From assembly GCA_028709785.1 (NCBI GenBank), contig JAQUTK010000006.1, positions 55,277 through 119,276 on the forward strand: 64,000 nt of DNA, read 5' to 3'. Below the pieces are notes generated by a model. That model did not search any database. It saw nothing but the letters and a program-made list of their open reading frames with translations, and was not told the origin of the DNA. Origin of the DNA: Bacteroidales bacterium. Its GTDB lineage: Bacteria > Bacteroidota > Bacteroidia > Bacteroidales > JAQUTK01. Position 1 is the stretch's first letter, and every line of letters starts with the position of its first letter. The translations under genes and the position numbers were made by a program. This document shows positions 1 through 8,955 of the stretch, piece by piece.

Positions 1-42
1 ATACTTTTGCAAACCCTGATGTATTGTATATACTTTATTGAA

Positions 43-230
43 TAACCCGAAGAATGAAAAACTTTATTTTGGCGTATCTCTGTCTGGCGATGCTATCTCT
101 TTCCTCCAATGCGAAAGAGATCGTTTTGCAAAGTAAATATGTGTCGTTGTCCATCAATGAGAAAGGATACGTCACGAGCATAAAGAGTCTTGAGAATGGG
201 AAGGAGTATGCCATTGATGGAAAGCCATCG
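43..230. repeat. 188-bp direct repeat, copy 1 (flanks DUF4143 ATPase gene)
   Basis: This stretch matches 1726-1913 with about eight mismatches, at a constant offset of 1683 bases. It begins at the shared string taacccgaagaatg just before the start codon and ends at the shared ccatcg inside the gene. Outside these limits the two loci do not resemble each other. The pair brackets the ATPase gene at 351-1616. Confidence 0.9.
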
Positions 231-266
231 TGTTCATCGAACATGGGAAATAGGATGTACGATTGA
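54..266 (+). pseudogene. Truncated duplicate of the 5' end of the secreted hydrolase gene at 1737
   Basis: The open frame encodes 70 residues. The first 59 (signal peptide MKNFILAYLCLAM and the start of the mature protein, KEIVLQSKYVSLSINEKGYV) match the N-terminus of the product at 1737 with only a few changes. After the match the frame runs eleven unrelated residues to a stop. It is too short to fold as the parent enzyme, so I read it as a gene fragment. A TACTTTTG box at positions 2-9 could be its -7 promoter element, though its upstream part lies outside the window. The small sequence divergence from the second copy suggests the duplication is not brand new. Confidence 0.85.
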
Positions 267-289
267 ATTGAATTGAAAATAATGGGATT

Positions 290-324
290 TTTGTATTGAA
301 AATCGTGGGAACTGTGTATTTTTG
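290..324 (+). promoter_or_regulatory. Putative Bacteroidota promoter for the DUF4143 ATPase gene
   Basis: TATTTTTG at 317-324 fits the TAnnTTTG -7 element, 27 bases before the ATG at 351. A TTG at 296-298 lies 18 bases upstream and could act as the -33 element. TTTG at 290-293 is spaced less well. Confidence 0.5.
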
Positions 325-350
325 CCACTGGAGATATAAATTAAAGACGT

Positions 351-1616
351 ATGTATTATAACAGATTACTTGAAAAAGAGATTGAACTCAAATTGAAAAC
401 ATCTGGTGCTGTCCTTGTGGCCGGACCAAAGTTCTGTGGTAAAACTACTACTTGTATGCTTTATCAAAAGAGTTTTATCAAGCTAAATACGAAGCAGGTC
501 ATTGCAATGGCACGAATGAATACTAAAGCAGTGTTAAAGGGTGAGACACCTAGGCTTATTGATGAGTGGCAGAAGGCGCCGGATATTTGGAATCAGGTGA
601 AAGATGACCTGGACTTCAATTACGAGTTTGGTAAATTCATTCTTACAGGTAGTTCAACTCCAGCCGATAAGACCGAGGTACATCATAGTGGTGCAGGTAG
701 AATTACACCTTTACTGATGCGTCCAATGAGCTTGTTTGAATCAAAAGAATCCAAAGGGTCCGTTTCTCTACAAAACTTGTTTGATGGTACAGGGGATTAT
801 CCATGGGAAATCGATCATGACTTTACTTTGGAGGATGTTTCCCACTTACTTTGTCGAGGAGGTTGGCCTATTTCAGTCTTGGCTCAAAAAGAGATTGCCA
901 TTGAGATTACCAAGAACTACTGGAATGGACTATTCGTTTTTGAGGATTGTGGAAACGAGCGTTTCCGCAATAAGAAGCCTGAGGTCTTGAAAATGATAGT
1001 GAAAAGTTATGCCCGACATATCTCAACAGAGGCTGCTATTTCTACTATTATTGCCGATGTGCGTCAAAGTAACGAAAGAACCATGGATCCCAAAACTTTT
1101 GATGATTATATGGAGGCTCTGAAAGATTTATATCTGATAGAAGACATGCAGGCTTGGAACCCCAATATACGTTCGAAAACTTCCATCCGTTGTACACCAA
1201 CAAGGCATTTTGTTGATACATCTATCGCTTGCCGTGCGTTGAATATCATGCCTGATGATTTACTACGAGACCTTGAGAGTTTTGGCCTCTTTTTTGAGGA
1301 TATGGCCGTGCGTGACTTGAAGATATATGCTAGTACACTAGGAGGTGAGATTTTGCACTACAGAGATAATGCCGGATTGGAATGTGACGCTGTTGTTCAT
1401 TTGGAAGATGGTAGATGGGGAGCAATTGAGATAAAACTAGGTGGTGATGAACTTATTGATGCTGGTGCTACATCTCTTAAAACATTGAAAGCTAAGATAG
1501 AAGAGAAAAGCGATGAAAAGTCACCTTCCTTCTTGATGGTGCTCACTGCTGTTGGTGGAGCCTATCAAAGAGAAGATGGTGTATATGTTGCTTCAATAAA
1601 TTACCTGAAGCCTTAA
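351..1616 (+). CDS. AAA+ ATPase with C-terminal DUF4143 domain
   Basis: The 421-residue protein belongs to the widespread accessory ATPase family that pairs an AAA_14-type ATPase with a DUF4143 domain; its physiological role is poorly known. A Walker A motif, GPKFCGKTT, lies at residues 25-33, a Walker B-like RLIDEWQ follows near residue 76, and LTGSS is a likely sensor 1. The C-terminal part contains LECDAVV then GAIEIKLGG, an arrangement like a PD-(D/E)xK nuclease fold, as often seen at the end of DUF4143 proteins. There is no signal peptide, so it should be cytoplasmic. It stands alone with its own promoter between two copies of a 188-bp repeat, which suggests it was inserted or caught in a local duplication. 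Toxin, defence and selfish-gene roles are all possible; none is shown by the sequence. Confidence 0.88.
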   Translation: MYYNRLLEKEIELKLKTSGAVLVAGPKFCGKTTTCMLYQKSFIKLNTKQVIAMARMNTKAVLKGETPRLIDEWQKAPDIWNQVKDDLDFNYEFGKFILTGSSTPADKTEVHHSGAGRITPLLMRPMSLFESKESKGSVSLQNLFDGTGDYPWEIDHDFTLEDVSHLLCRGGWPISVLAQKEIAIEITKNYWNGLFVFEDCGNERFRNKKPEVLKMIVKSYARHISTEAAISTIIADVRQSNERTMDPKTFDDYMEALKDLYLIEDMQAWNPNIRSKTSIRCTPTRHFVDTSIACRALNIMPDDLLRDLESFGLFFEDMAVRDLKIYASTLGGEILHYRDNAGLECDAVVHLEDGRWGAIEIKLGGDELIDAGATSLKTLKAKIEEKSDEKSPSFLMVLTAVGGAYQREDGVYVASINYLKP

Positions 1617-1643
1617 TCTATTCTTAAAATGAATGCATTCTAT

Positions 1644-1674
1644 TTTGCAGGTAAGATTTGAATCAATACATTTG
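1644..1674 (+). promoter_or_regulatory. Bacteroidota-type promoter for the broken hydrolase gene
   Basis: TTTG at 1644-1647, a 19-base spacer and TACATTTG at 1667-1674 match the Bacteroidota -33/-7 consensus exactly. The ATG at 1737 is 62 bases downstream. The promoter looks intact although the gene is disrupted. Confidence 0.7.
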
Positions 1675-1725
1675 CTGTGTCCCTGAATAATATTGTTGAA
1701 TCAAGATGTAAGAAACTTTCAAATG

Positions 1726-1913
1726 TAACCCGAAGAATGAAAAACTTTATTTTGGCGTACCTCTGTCTGGCGATGGTATCTCTTTCCTCCAATGCGAAAG
1801 AGATCGTTTTGCAAAGTAAATATGTGTCGTTGTCCATCAATGCGAAAGGATATGTCACGAGCATAAAGAGTCTGGAGAATGGGAAGGAGTATGCCATTGA
1901 TGGTAAACCATCG
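1726..1913. repeat. 188-bp direct repeat, copy 2 (in the 5' end of the broken hydrolase)
   Basis: This is the partner of 43-230. It covers the ten bases before the ATG at 1737 and the first 59 codons. Here the coding sequence continues past the repeat, so this copy is in its original gene context. Confidence 0.9.
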
Positions 1914-3618
1914 GCACTGCTCGCCTTGTATGAAGGGAATGAAAAAGCCATTTATCCGGTTTCTGCCACTCAGAAAGGGCGTACCATAACTCTTTCATAT
2001 CCCAATGGCTCTACGGCTGTAGTCGCTGCGCAAGAGAAAAATGAATATATCAACTTCAAACTTCTTTCGCTGGATCACAGAGAACAAATTGATAATGTGG
2101 TGTGGGGGCCTTATCATACCTCTGTCAGAAAATATATCGGTGATGTGATCGGTGTGGTGAGTGATGATACGTATTCCATCGGGCTCTTTGCCACGGACGA
2201 CAATACCATTACCGGCTTGCCTTCGGGTGGTGATCTGTATCAGATGTTTTATTATGTACATTCTGTTGATCCGGTGAAGTATCCGATACCTGACTCTCTT
2301 TCTGAAGGACAGAAGTTTACTATCGGAGGTGATGGCTGGTCGGATGTGGCGTTTTATTCCAAACCGGAGGAGTATTTTCATCTGAACTCCGGATGTGGCT
2401 TGGTGGGGAAGACATGATAGTTTGATTTCCTATTGCAATCAACTGGGGGTGAAAGCTGTGCAAGACGAGGGTCTTGGGGAGTATTATGCCAATCCTGCTG
2501 ACCGATGGGCAGGGAAAACTATCAACTATGGAGGTAAACAGATTGCAATCGCTGAATTTACCAAACTGACGAATAAGAATGGTATTGCGTATGGCATTCA
2601 TACCCTGTGTGAATTTTTACAGTCTCATTGTAGTGATGTGAGTCCGGTGCCGAATGATAGTTTGTGTCTGGTGTTGCGTACAAAGATTGTGACTGATGTA
2701 TCGGCTTCTGACACGGCTATTTGCGTTGCGGATACCAGTTGGCTCAACGAACATGGGACCTGGCATTGCAACAAATTGAATGTTTTGAAACTGGGCAAGG
2801 AACTGATGACTTATGAAGGGGTGACGACTACAAAGCCTTATACGTTGATAGGTGTGAAGAGAGGAGCTTATAAAACGGTGGCTCAGTCGCATAAGTCCGG
2901 TACTCAACTGGGCAAATTACAGATGAACTGCTACAATGGTTTTGTGCCGGACATGAATCTGCAGGACGATTATGCCAATTATTATGCCAAACTTCTTATC
3001 GATGGTGGCATGAATTATGTAGATTTTGACGGACAGGAGAGCTTCATGTATCAGGGACATGGCACCTATTCTGTGAAGCGTTTTTATAGAGAGCTCTTTA
3101 CAAAGTTCAAGGAGAAAGGGGGCGACTATTTGCGCGTGATGGGCTCCGGTGTGATGGATGGTAACTGGTTATATATGAGTAACTCCAATATTGGCGGAGG
3201 TAATCACATGTTCAATCCCGAGACTAACCAATGGGGGATTGAGGGGAAGGATGTTCGTAATGTGAATAGAAACAGCTTTATTCCTCCTTCTTTTGGTATT
3301 CAGAACTTCAATCCGAACTGGTCGGTGCAGACGATTGAAAATCTTCAGTCAACGGCCATAGCCTGGGATGCAATGTATATGCTGGGTATCAGTGAAAATA
3401 GCGTGGAAAAATGCAAGGATAAGTACGCTATCTTTAAGGTGTTTAAAGCTTGGGAGAATGCGCGTGCCGCTCAGGTCTTTTCAAAAGAGTTGAAGGAGGA
3501 AATGCAGTGTGCGACGAACCATTATCACATCGAACAGCTGGATAAAAAGAGCTGGAAGCTCTATCAAGTGTCAGCAACAGGAGAACAAATGAATCCAAGG
3601 ATTTTGAAAAAGAAATAA
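1737..3618 (+). pseudogene. Frameshifted secreted glycoside-hydrolase-like protein
   Basis: Two overlapping open frames cover one ancestral gene. The first (1737-2417) has a signal peptide ending near SSNA and a beta-rich N-terminal domain. The second (2395-3618, different frame) reads on with WWGRHDSLISYCNQLGVKAV and a TIM-barrel-like region containing YVDFDGQES. The frame changes between about 2386 and 2417; a short deletion there is also possible, because the join may lack part of the interdomain region. The layout resembles the large secreted glycosidases of Bacteroidota polysaccharide loci, but I cannot assign a GH family. The upstream promoter is intact, so an mRNA may still be made. 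A sequencing error at the frameshift cannot be excluded, but the partial copy upstream and the gene remnant downstream favour real decay. Confidence 0.75.
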
Positions 3619-3626
3619 CAATAGAT

Positions 3627-3897
3627 ATGAAACACACACTTAGTCTTGTTTGGCTTCGTAGAGATGAATTTGAAGGGGTTGAAAGATGGTAATGTGGCCG
3701 GTTTCGGTGTCTTTGAGTTTCCGTATGCCTAGTGGAACTGATCCGTTCGGGCGGTGTATCGAGGATCAGTATGTACAATGATGACAAGGAGATAGAGGTG
3801 ATTGACAACTTTCAGAGAGAGAACCTCTGGAATCGTGCCCGGGTTACGGACAGGGATTTTACTACGAAGTTTTACTATAGTCTGGACGGCATCTCTT
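3627..3897 (+). pseudogene. Remnant of the C-terminal domain of a GH43-type beta-xylosidase/arabinosidase
   Basis: No single frame is open, but joining frames gives EMNLKGLKDGNVAGFGVF then EFPYA (3661-3729), followed in another frame by SRISMYNDDKEIEVID, NRARVTDRDFTTKFYYSL and DGIS, stopping at about 3897. This series (hydrophobic strand, GLKxGxxAGxxVF, PYAY-like, then RARVTD and FYYSLDG) is typical of the concanavalin-like C-terminal domain of GH43 xylosidases and arabinosidases. Stops at 3730 and 3895 and at least one frame change make it non-functional. It is not the natural end of the preceding pseudogene, so a large deletion probably joined two genes. Confidence 0.65.
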
Positions 3898-4024
3898 AAC
3901 AGGTTTCACTTTACGAATAAATAGAAAGACCTTACCGGTTGTAAGAAAGAATGTATGAAAAGAGCCTTTTGAGCAAATAAAAATGTATTCAATTTGGGCC
4001 GAGCAAATCGAGGATGAGGAAATT

Positions 4025-4056
4025 GACATGCCATACAGTATTCTGTATGGCATGTC
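4025..4056. repeat. Perfect 14-bp inverted repeat with 4-base loop
   Basis: gacatgccatacag, a tatt loop, and ctgtatggcatgtc form a perfect hairpin 100 bases beyond the 3' end of the minus-strand AlbA_2 gene. No T-tract follows directly on either strand, so it is not a standard intrinsic terminator. The rest of 3898-4155 holds nothing recognisable. Confidence 0.85.
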
Positions 4057-4155
4057 TGGTGTAGATGGTGTCGATAAATACTTCTTTTTTTCTCTTTTCA
4101 AATTCCGAAAACAAAAAAACAACAGACTTACATGAAACATAGGAATGCTGCATCA

Positions 4156-7100
4156 TCAGATTTCTTTTATCCCGCACAAACGAAGGTTATTAATCATATC
4201 CTTCGTTGTCGTATTGTACGGATAACCAAGGAATGATTTAGTCTTATCTAAAACACTTGAATAGTCTTTCTTTTGGGCTAAAGGGATGATATCAAAAGCA
4301 AGTATCTTTCCCATCAGGCCTTCGTTATAAGGCAAGTCTCCTCCATCCATGAGGCGTGCTTCCCCAAACTTGGAAATTGTATCTAACCTTACAACTACTT
4401 TCGGTTTGGCTTTGTTTTCTTTACAAATGGTCAAAACTGAATCTTCTGATTTTGCTATAGAAGCAAAAATAAGTTTTGAATCTGTATTTCGCGAATAATC
4501 ACGATTGCTGTATTCTAACAGTTCTTCAATAGACACTTTGACAATATGGCCATTCTCATATCCAAGAATTAAGAAATCTTTCTTTTCATCATCCAAAACA
4601 GTCAAAGTCAGCAGGGAATTCTCTTCATCGTAGTCATATGTATCCAATTTCCTGAATTTGCCTTCACCAAGGAATTTCAGGAACCCGATAGGCTCAACGA
4701 AGTTTTCCGGATCCAGATATTCTGCCAAAATATTCTTTCTGATTCGGCTAGTGCGTATTTCATCTTCCTTAGACGTTACAAGAGGTGAACTGGGCATTAT
4801 GTCGAGAGAGCCTGATGGAACGGATATTGATTCCTGTGGAGTTGTTGTTTCTACTGCTACTGCAACAGGTTTGGTCAGTCGTCTATTCTCTTTCTGAAAC
4901 TCCAGGAATTCCGGGCTCGTCAACCTTCGCTTCGTACTTCCAACTCTCACCCACCATTCACCGTCCAAGGCAATCCCCTGTTTGTGTGGATTGATCTTGA
5001 CAATCAAAACGTCCTTATCTTCGTTTTCGGTATCAAAATGAATCTCCTGAATGAAGGTGGTTGCGATGCCGTTGCCCCATTTGGATGCGACGGCATCAAT
5101 GATCGTTCTTACATATTTGTCCTTGTTGCAGTTATACAGAGGGGTGTTCAAATCATACTCTACGCCAACTCCAAGACCTGAGTCGTTGACTCCGACATAC
5201 AATGTGCCTCCGGATGTATTTAGAAAGGAATCAATGACCTTCAGTATCTCCTGCATCTGTTTTCCCTGATTGGGAATACCGCTCGTGTCATTGCAAGCAA
5301 AGACGATCGATGTCTTGTATTCTGTATCGATGCTCTCCTCACCGGTGCCGTATAATTTGAGGCCGGATTCAAATCCTTTTAAATTGAGTTGCTGCTTTAT
5401 GCGGTTGTGGATGTCGGTGGATGTACTCTCCATCTTATAGCTCTTGGTTATGTTATAGGCAAGTACCAACGAGGCGAGTTCCTTCAATGGGGGATATTCT
5501 TTTGCGATGCTTTGTAGATCGTCGTTGTGATCGGGTTTGCCTAAGAAGCTCACGGTGAGCAGTTGATTGAAGCGTTCATTGAGCACTTCATTGTTGCTAA
5601 AGAGTTTGGAATTGATCTCTGTCAACCCCTGAAGTTTCTCTTCATCCACTTTTGAATTGATGGCAAAGTAGTGAAGCATCGTGATGACGTCCATTCGGCC
5701 CTTGTAATAGGCTGCTTGTGATTCCCATCCGGTCAACAGGCATAGAATTCTGGCAAATCCGAGATAGTTGTACGATTTGACGTATTCCTGATCAATCCAT
5801 GCCATGCGGTCGATGAGATAGATGACCTCGCGCACATAGGTTTCGTCGAGCACCTTGTCGCTCTCCATGATCTGTTTGTCCTCTTCTTGGATAAGGTTCT
5901 TCTCTGAGATACGATCGACGGAGTAGCTCTCCATCAAATAGCAAAAGGCACTATTTAGGTCATAATCATATTCGGAAATATCCTCAATTTCACACAAGAT
6001 GTGGAATGTGCCATTTCCAGGCCCGATTCTGCGGCAACGGACAATACTGTTTCGGTCAAGACCGTCGAACTTGTCTGCGTTCGTAATGCTTACGCTGACT
6101 CCCTCTGCTGAAATTGCCGGTGCCATACCATTGTATAAAGTCTTACCGCCAAGTGAGCAGATAATATCCTCGTCATTAGTGTAGAATTCATTCTCATTGA
6201 TCCAGTTTTTCAACTCCTCTGCCATTGAGAAATGGAAACCGTCTTCTTCCTTATCTACAATAGTTGCTGTGAAAACGTATCTGCTACCGTCAGAGGCAAA
6301 GAAGTGTCGCAGAGAGGCGCCTATTTGATAGGGTACAATATCTTCGCAGACATGAATGAAGCCTGCGCCGCCAATTTCGTCTTCTATCTGACAATAGTAT
6401 TTATTACGATCTTTCTCATCTTGTCGAACGAACGTAATTTTTACTGTTTCATCGATGTTGTGCTGTTTCTTGCTCTTTGTGTTCGTTTTGACTTGCTTGG
6501 GGCTGGCGTTGAATATAGTGAACTCGATCTCCTCCCAACTCTTTTTGTATGGCGTGATGTCATTGGGCTTGACGGATGACAGATTGGTACTGCTTTTTTC
6601 ATCCATATATATCTGCAAGCCTTTCCATAGGTCCAGCTCTTTCGGGAATACGGCGTGTGCGGGGGTGCTTCCTTTGTTGGTGGAAATCTGAATGCCATCG
6701 GGTGAGATACGGATGGTTGCTTTGCTGTGTGTGTATGAGTTGATCGTATCTATGTTGCCAGTGAGAGGATGTGCCGCGAGTAGATGGGGGACGATCATAT
6801 TCTGTACCTCGGTCTGACTGAATTTCTGTTTTCTAAGCTTTGAACGGAACAGTGTGTCATAAGCGAGATCGACAAGCTTTTTCGAATTCAGGTGGTTCAA
6901 GTAGGAGGATACGAGACACAACCGAGCTGCACTTAATCTGTAATCAGCCGTATCGCTGTTGGTGTCATCGTAGAGAAGCATCAACTGCAATGAGAGTGCC
7001 TGCATGATGTTTCTGATCAGCTCTTTGTTGTCTCTTATCCTGTCAATCTTGCCGTCAGATTCTTGTATAAATAGCTCTAATAGTTTGATAATGGCACTGC

Positions 7101-7884
7101 GGAATGGTTCCTTCTTCCATGCAGCCACATTGCGTTGGTTAATTATATCGAGTAAATCTTTGATCCTGCTGTTCATAATGTCTGGACGGCGCAAAAACAG
7201 ACTGGAAAGGATGTTGAAGTTCTTTGATGGGTGGTAGATGAATCCTGATACTGTAAGTTTTTCGAAGATGGCGTTTATGAATTGGGTAGCTGTATCTTCT
7301 GCTTCAGGATTTGCCTCGTTGTCTATCAGTTCGGCTGCTTTGATGTAATACCCGAGTTGTTCTATCGTATGTGTCAGGCGGTTCTGGTACACGTCTCTTT
7401 CAGTTTCACTACACAAGTCCAACAAATCTGACAGTTCCAAAAGATCGGAGCAGTCGCGGCGCACTGTTTCCAATGCTATCTTTTTATTTAGCAGACCTTG
7501 TATCCATCGATGGCATTGCGAGTTGAAAGTAGTTTCCTTTTCTTCCGTCATCAGCAATTTGGTGAACTCTTTTTGATTCCACTGAATACTCTTTTCAGTC
7601 AATAATGCCGTCAGCTTATCTTCCGTCAAACCGGCATTCTCTTGTTTGAAGTTGCTGATGTCAACGAGTTCTATCTTCGGACGCTTTTCGTGATTAGCTA
7701 GTATGCGGCACTTTACAATCATCTCTTTGAAGAGCTTGAGCTTCTCAGTATCTTGCAGGTAGGTAGTCAAGCCATTCTGTTCATCAATCAGTTCGCAGTA
7801 ATTGGTAAAATTCTTTCTGACCTTAAAATCATAGATTTCACCAATTGTATAAACATCCTTGGCTTGTATTGGGACATGTTCCAT
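4156..7884 (-). CDS. Large AlbA_2 (Schlafen-like) domain protein
   Basis: The 1242-residue cytoplasmic protein has an AlbA_2/Schlafen AAA_4-like domain at about residues 845-985, seen as EYKTSIVF, then IDSFLNTSGGTLYVGVNDSG, then VKINPHKQGIALDGEWWVRV. In known families this domain binds nucleic acid or nucleotide and occurs in regulators and in defence proteins. Ahead of it are a probable S1/OB-like segment (about 10-70), a long helical region, and a second OB-like segment (about 480-560, with CQIEDEIGGAGFIHV). The C-terminal 200 residues are beta-rich and unassigned. I see no Walker A motif. At over 1200 residues it is far longer than ordinary AlbA_2 regulators. It is a single gene with its own promoter and lies between decayed carbohydrate genes. 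An anti-phage or RNA-processing role is possible but is inference. Confidence 0.8.
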   Translation of the reverse strand: MEHVPIQAKDVYTIGEIYDFKVRKNFTNYCELIDEQNGLTTYLQDTEKLKLFKEMIVKCRILANHEKRPKIELVDISNFKQENAGLTEDKLTALLTEKSIQWNQKEFTKLLMTEEKETTFNSQCHRWIQGLLNKKIALETVRRDCSDLLELSDLLDLCSETERDVYQNRLTHTIEQLGYYIKAAELIDNEANPEAEDTATQFINAIFEKLTVSGFIYHPSKNFNILSSLFLRRPDIMNSRIKDLLDIINQRNVAAWKKEPFRSAIIKLLELFIQESDGKIDRIRDNKELIRNIMQALSLQLMLLYDDTNSDTADYRLSAARLCLVSSYLNHLNSKKLVDLAYDTLFRSKLRKQKFSQTEVQNMIVPHLLAAHPLTGNIDTINSYTHSKATIRISPDGIQISTNKGSTPAHAVFPKELDLWKGLQIYMDEKSSTNLSSVKPNDITPYKKSWEEIEFTIFNASPKQVKTNTKSKKQHNIDETVKITFVRQDEKDRNKYYCQIEDEIGGAGFIHVCEDIVPYQIGASLRHFFASDGSRYVFTATIVDKEEDGFHFSMAEELKNWINENEFYTNDEDIICSLGGKTLYNGMAPAISAEGVSVSITNADKFDGLDRNSIVRCRRIGPGNGTFHILCEIEDISEYDYDLNSAFCYLMESYSVDRISEKNLIQEEDKQIMESDKVLDETYVREVIYLIDRMAWIDQEYVKSYNYLGFARILCLLTGWESQAAYYKGRMDVITMLHYFAINSKVDEEKLQGLTEINSKLFSNNEVLNERFNQLLTVSFLGKPDHNDDLQSIAKEYPPLKELASLVLAYNITKSYKMESTSTDIHNRIKQQLNLKGFESGLKLYGTGEESIDTEYKTSIVFACNDTSGIPNQGKQMQEILKVIDSFLNTSGGTLYVGVNDSGLGVGVEYDLNTPLYNCNKDKYVRTIIDAVASKWGNGIATTFIQEIHFDTENEDKDVLIVKINPHKQGIALDGEWWVRVGSTKRRLTSPEFLEFQKENRRLTKPVAVAVETTTPQESISVPSGSLDIMPSSPLVTSKEDEIRTSRIRKNILAEYLDPENFVEPIGFLKFLGEGKFRKLDTYDYDEENSLLTLTVLDDEKKDFLILGYENGHIVKVSIEELLEYSNRDYSRNTDSKLIFASIAKSEDSVLTICKENKAKPKVVVRLDTISKFGEARLMDGGDLPYNEGLMGKILAFDIIPLAQKKDYSSVLDKTKSFLGYPYNTTTKDMINNLRLCGIKEI

Positions 7885-7928
7885 TATGCTATCTTTTCGT
7901 ATTTAAATTTTTCTATTGTACTTTGATG

Positions 7929-7936
7929 CAAATATA
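7929..7936 (-). promoter_or_regulatory. -7 promoter element for the large AlbA_2 gene
   Basis: The minus strand reads TATATTTG here, a match to TAnnTTTG, 45 bases upstream of the ATG at 7884. The -33 region is T-rich but lacks a clear TTTG. The rest of 7885-8107 shows no other feature. Confidence 0.5.
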
Positions 7937-8107
7937 TAATTTTCCCGGTACTTAAAAAATATAAAACACGAAAATCCTACATAGAGAATTGGCTCTCTGT
8001 ACAAATTATTAGAAATGCGCCAATAATATTAACTTGACCTTACAAAGCGCTGATATTTTTACGAACACGACTCTCATTTCAACGCTGTAATACCCCGCGT
8101 TACCATC

Positions 8108-8610
8108 TTGCCATTAGTGATCCTTGAAATTCCATTTGGAATTGTCGCTATCCATATCGAATTCAGCAAGTGTTGGAGTGCTGTCTCCGGCAGATACCAG
8201 CGCCAACTTCTTCTTTGAATTGGGCACGACCTTGGGCATAATTCTGTAGGTGCCATCGATCAATTGGTCAATACGCCACAATTGTTCCGGTGCTCCGGTA
8301 AACTGTGGAACAGCTATTAACTCTTCTTCTGCTGTTGCAGCCAGTGCCCGTTCAGTTCCTTCTTTGAAATTTTCCCCGGCAACAGGCCATTCGTTTTTCC
8401 ATAGTAACGGACGAATTCCCAAAACGCTACGTCCGCCCTGTTGCCTCACAAGCAATGGCAATGTTGATGGCTTTATTTCCTTTTACACGTTCTCCAGTCT
8501 TCGGGTCAAGTTCGATGAGACGAATAAATCCGAAATAGATGCCGTAGGATAACTACAGCCGTCCGTCGGTAGATCCATAAGAAGCCCCGGGTCTATGGCA
8601 TCGTTGTCTT
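8108..8610 (-). pseudogene. Partial, internally deleted duplicate of the GH43 gene at 10790-12241
   Basis: This stretch aligns with 10784-11844, the 3' two-thirds of the intact GH43 gene, but lacks two internal blocks. The first, 285 bases, is missing where ccttct occurs at both ends in the intact copy (11034 and 11319), so the frame is kept. The second, 272 bases, is missing between 11400 and 11672 with only ct shared, which breaks the frame. The remaining open frame (8114-8461) reads through the in-frame deletion with only a few base changes from the parent. The match stops abruptly at 8610. No start region and no GH43 catalytic residues of the N-terminal half remain in frame, so it cannot be active. 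Confidence 0.9.
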
Positions 8611-8955
8611 ATGGTCGTCCTCAACCTTAATGCCATACATGCACCACATTCCCAACTTGAATCTTATGTTTGTTGACGTGGATCGCGAGGTAGCTGAATC
8701 GGTATTAACATTGATAGAATTGTATATACATCGCATAGATTTGAATTAAAAAAGGAGAGAGTTTAAGAAAAAAACGGTAAATTTGTCATTATATAAGAAC
8801 AGAGTGAGTGGGTGGTTATCACCGGAATCACTGAGCGGCTATCTGCATCGTATCTCTTCTGTTTAGTTTCGGTCAGAATAGCCTGAAAGATAGACTAAAA
8901 AATAAAAATGACTTGTGGTTTCATTGTCAAAAAATAAAATTAAGGAAAGAGAATT
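8611..8955. other. Gene-free gap upstream of the AlbA_2/HATPase gene
   Basis: I see no complete gene here. On the minus strand, bases near 8620-8680 can be read as FKLGMWCMYGIKVEDD, which might be a relic of another enzyme, but it is short and has no supporting context. TAAATTTG near 8777 fits a -7 element for the gene at 8956, which would give a leader of about 170 bases. Confidence 0.4.

Noticed and set aside
35..328. Minus-strand open frame of 97 residues
   Set aside because: It is antisense to the repeat copy at 43-230, and the same antisense frame recurs at 1640-1951 only because the DNA is repeated. No signal or domain is visible.
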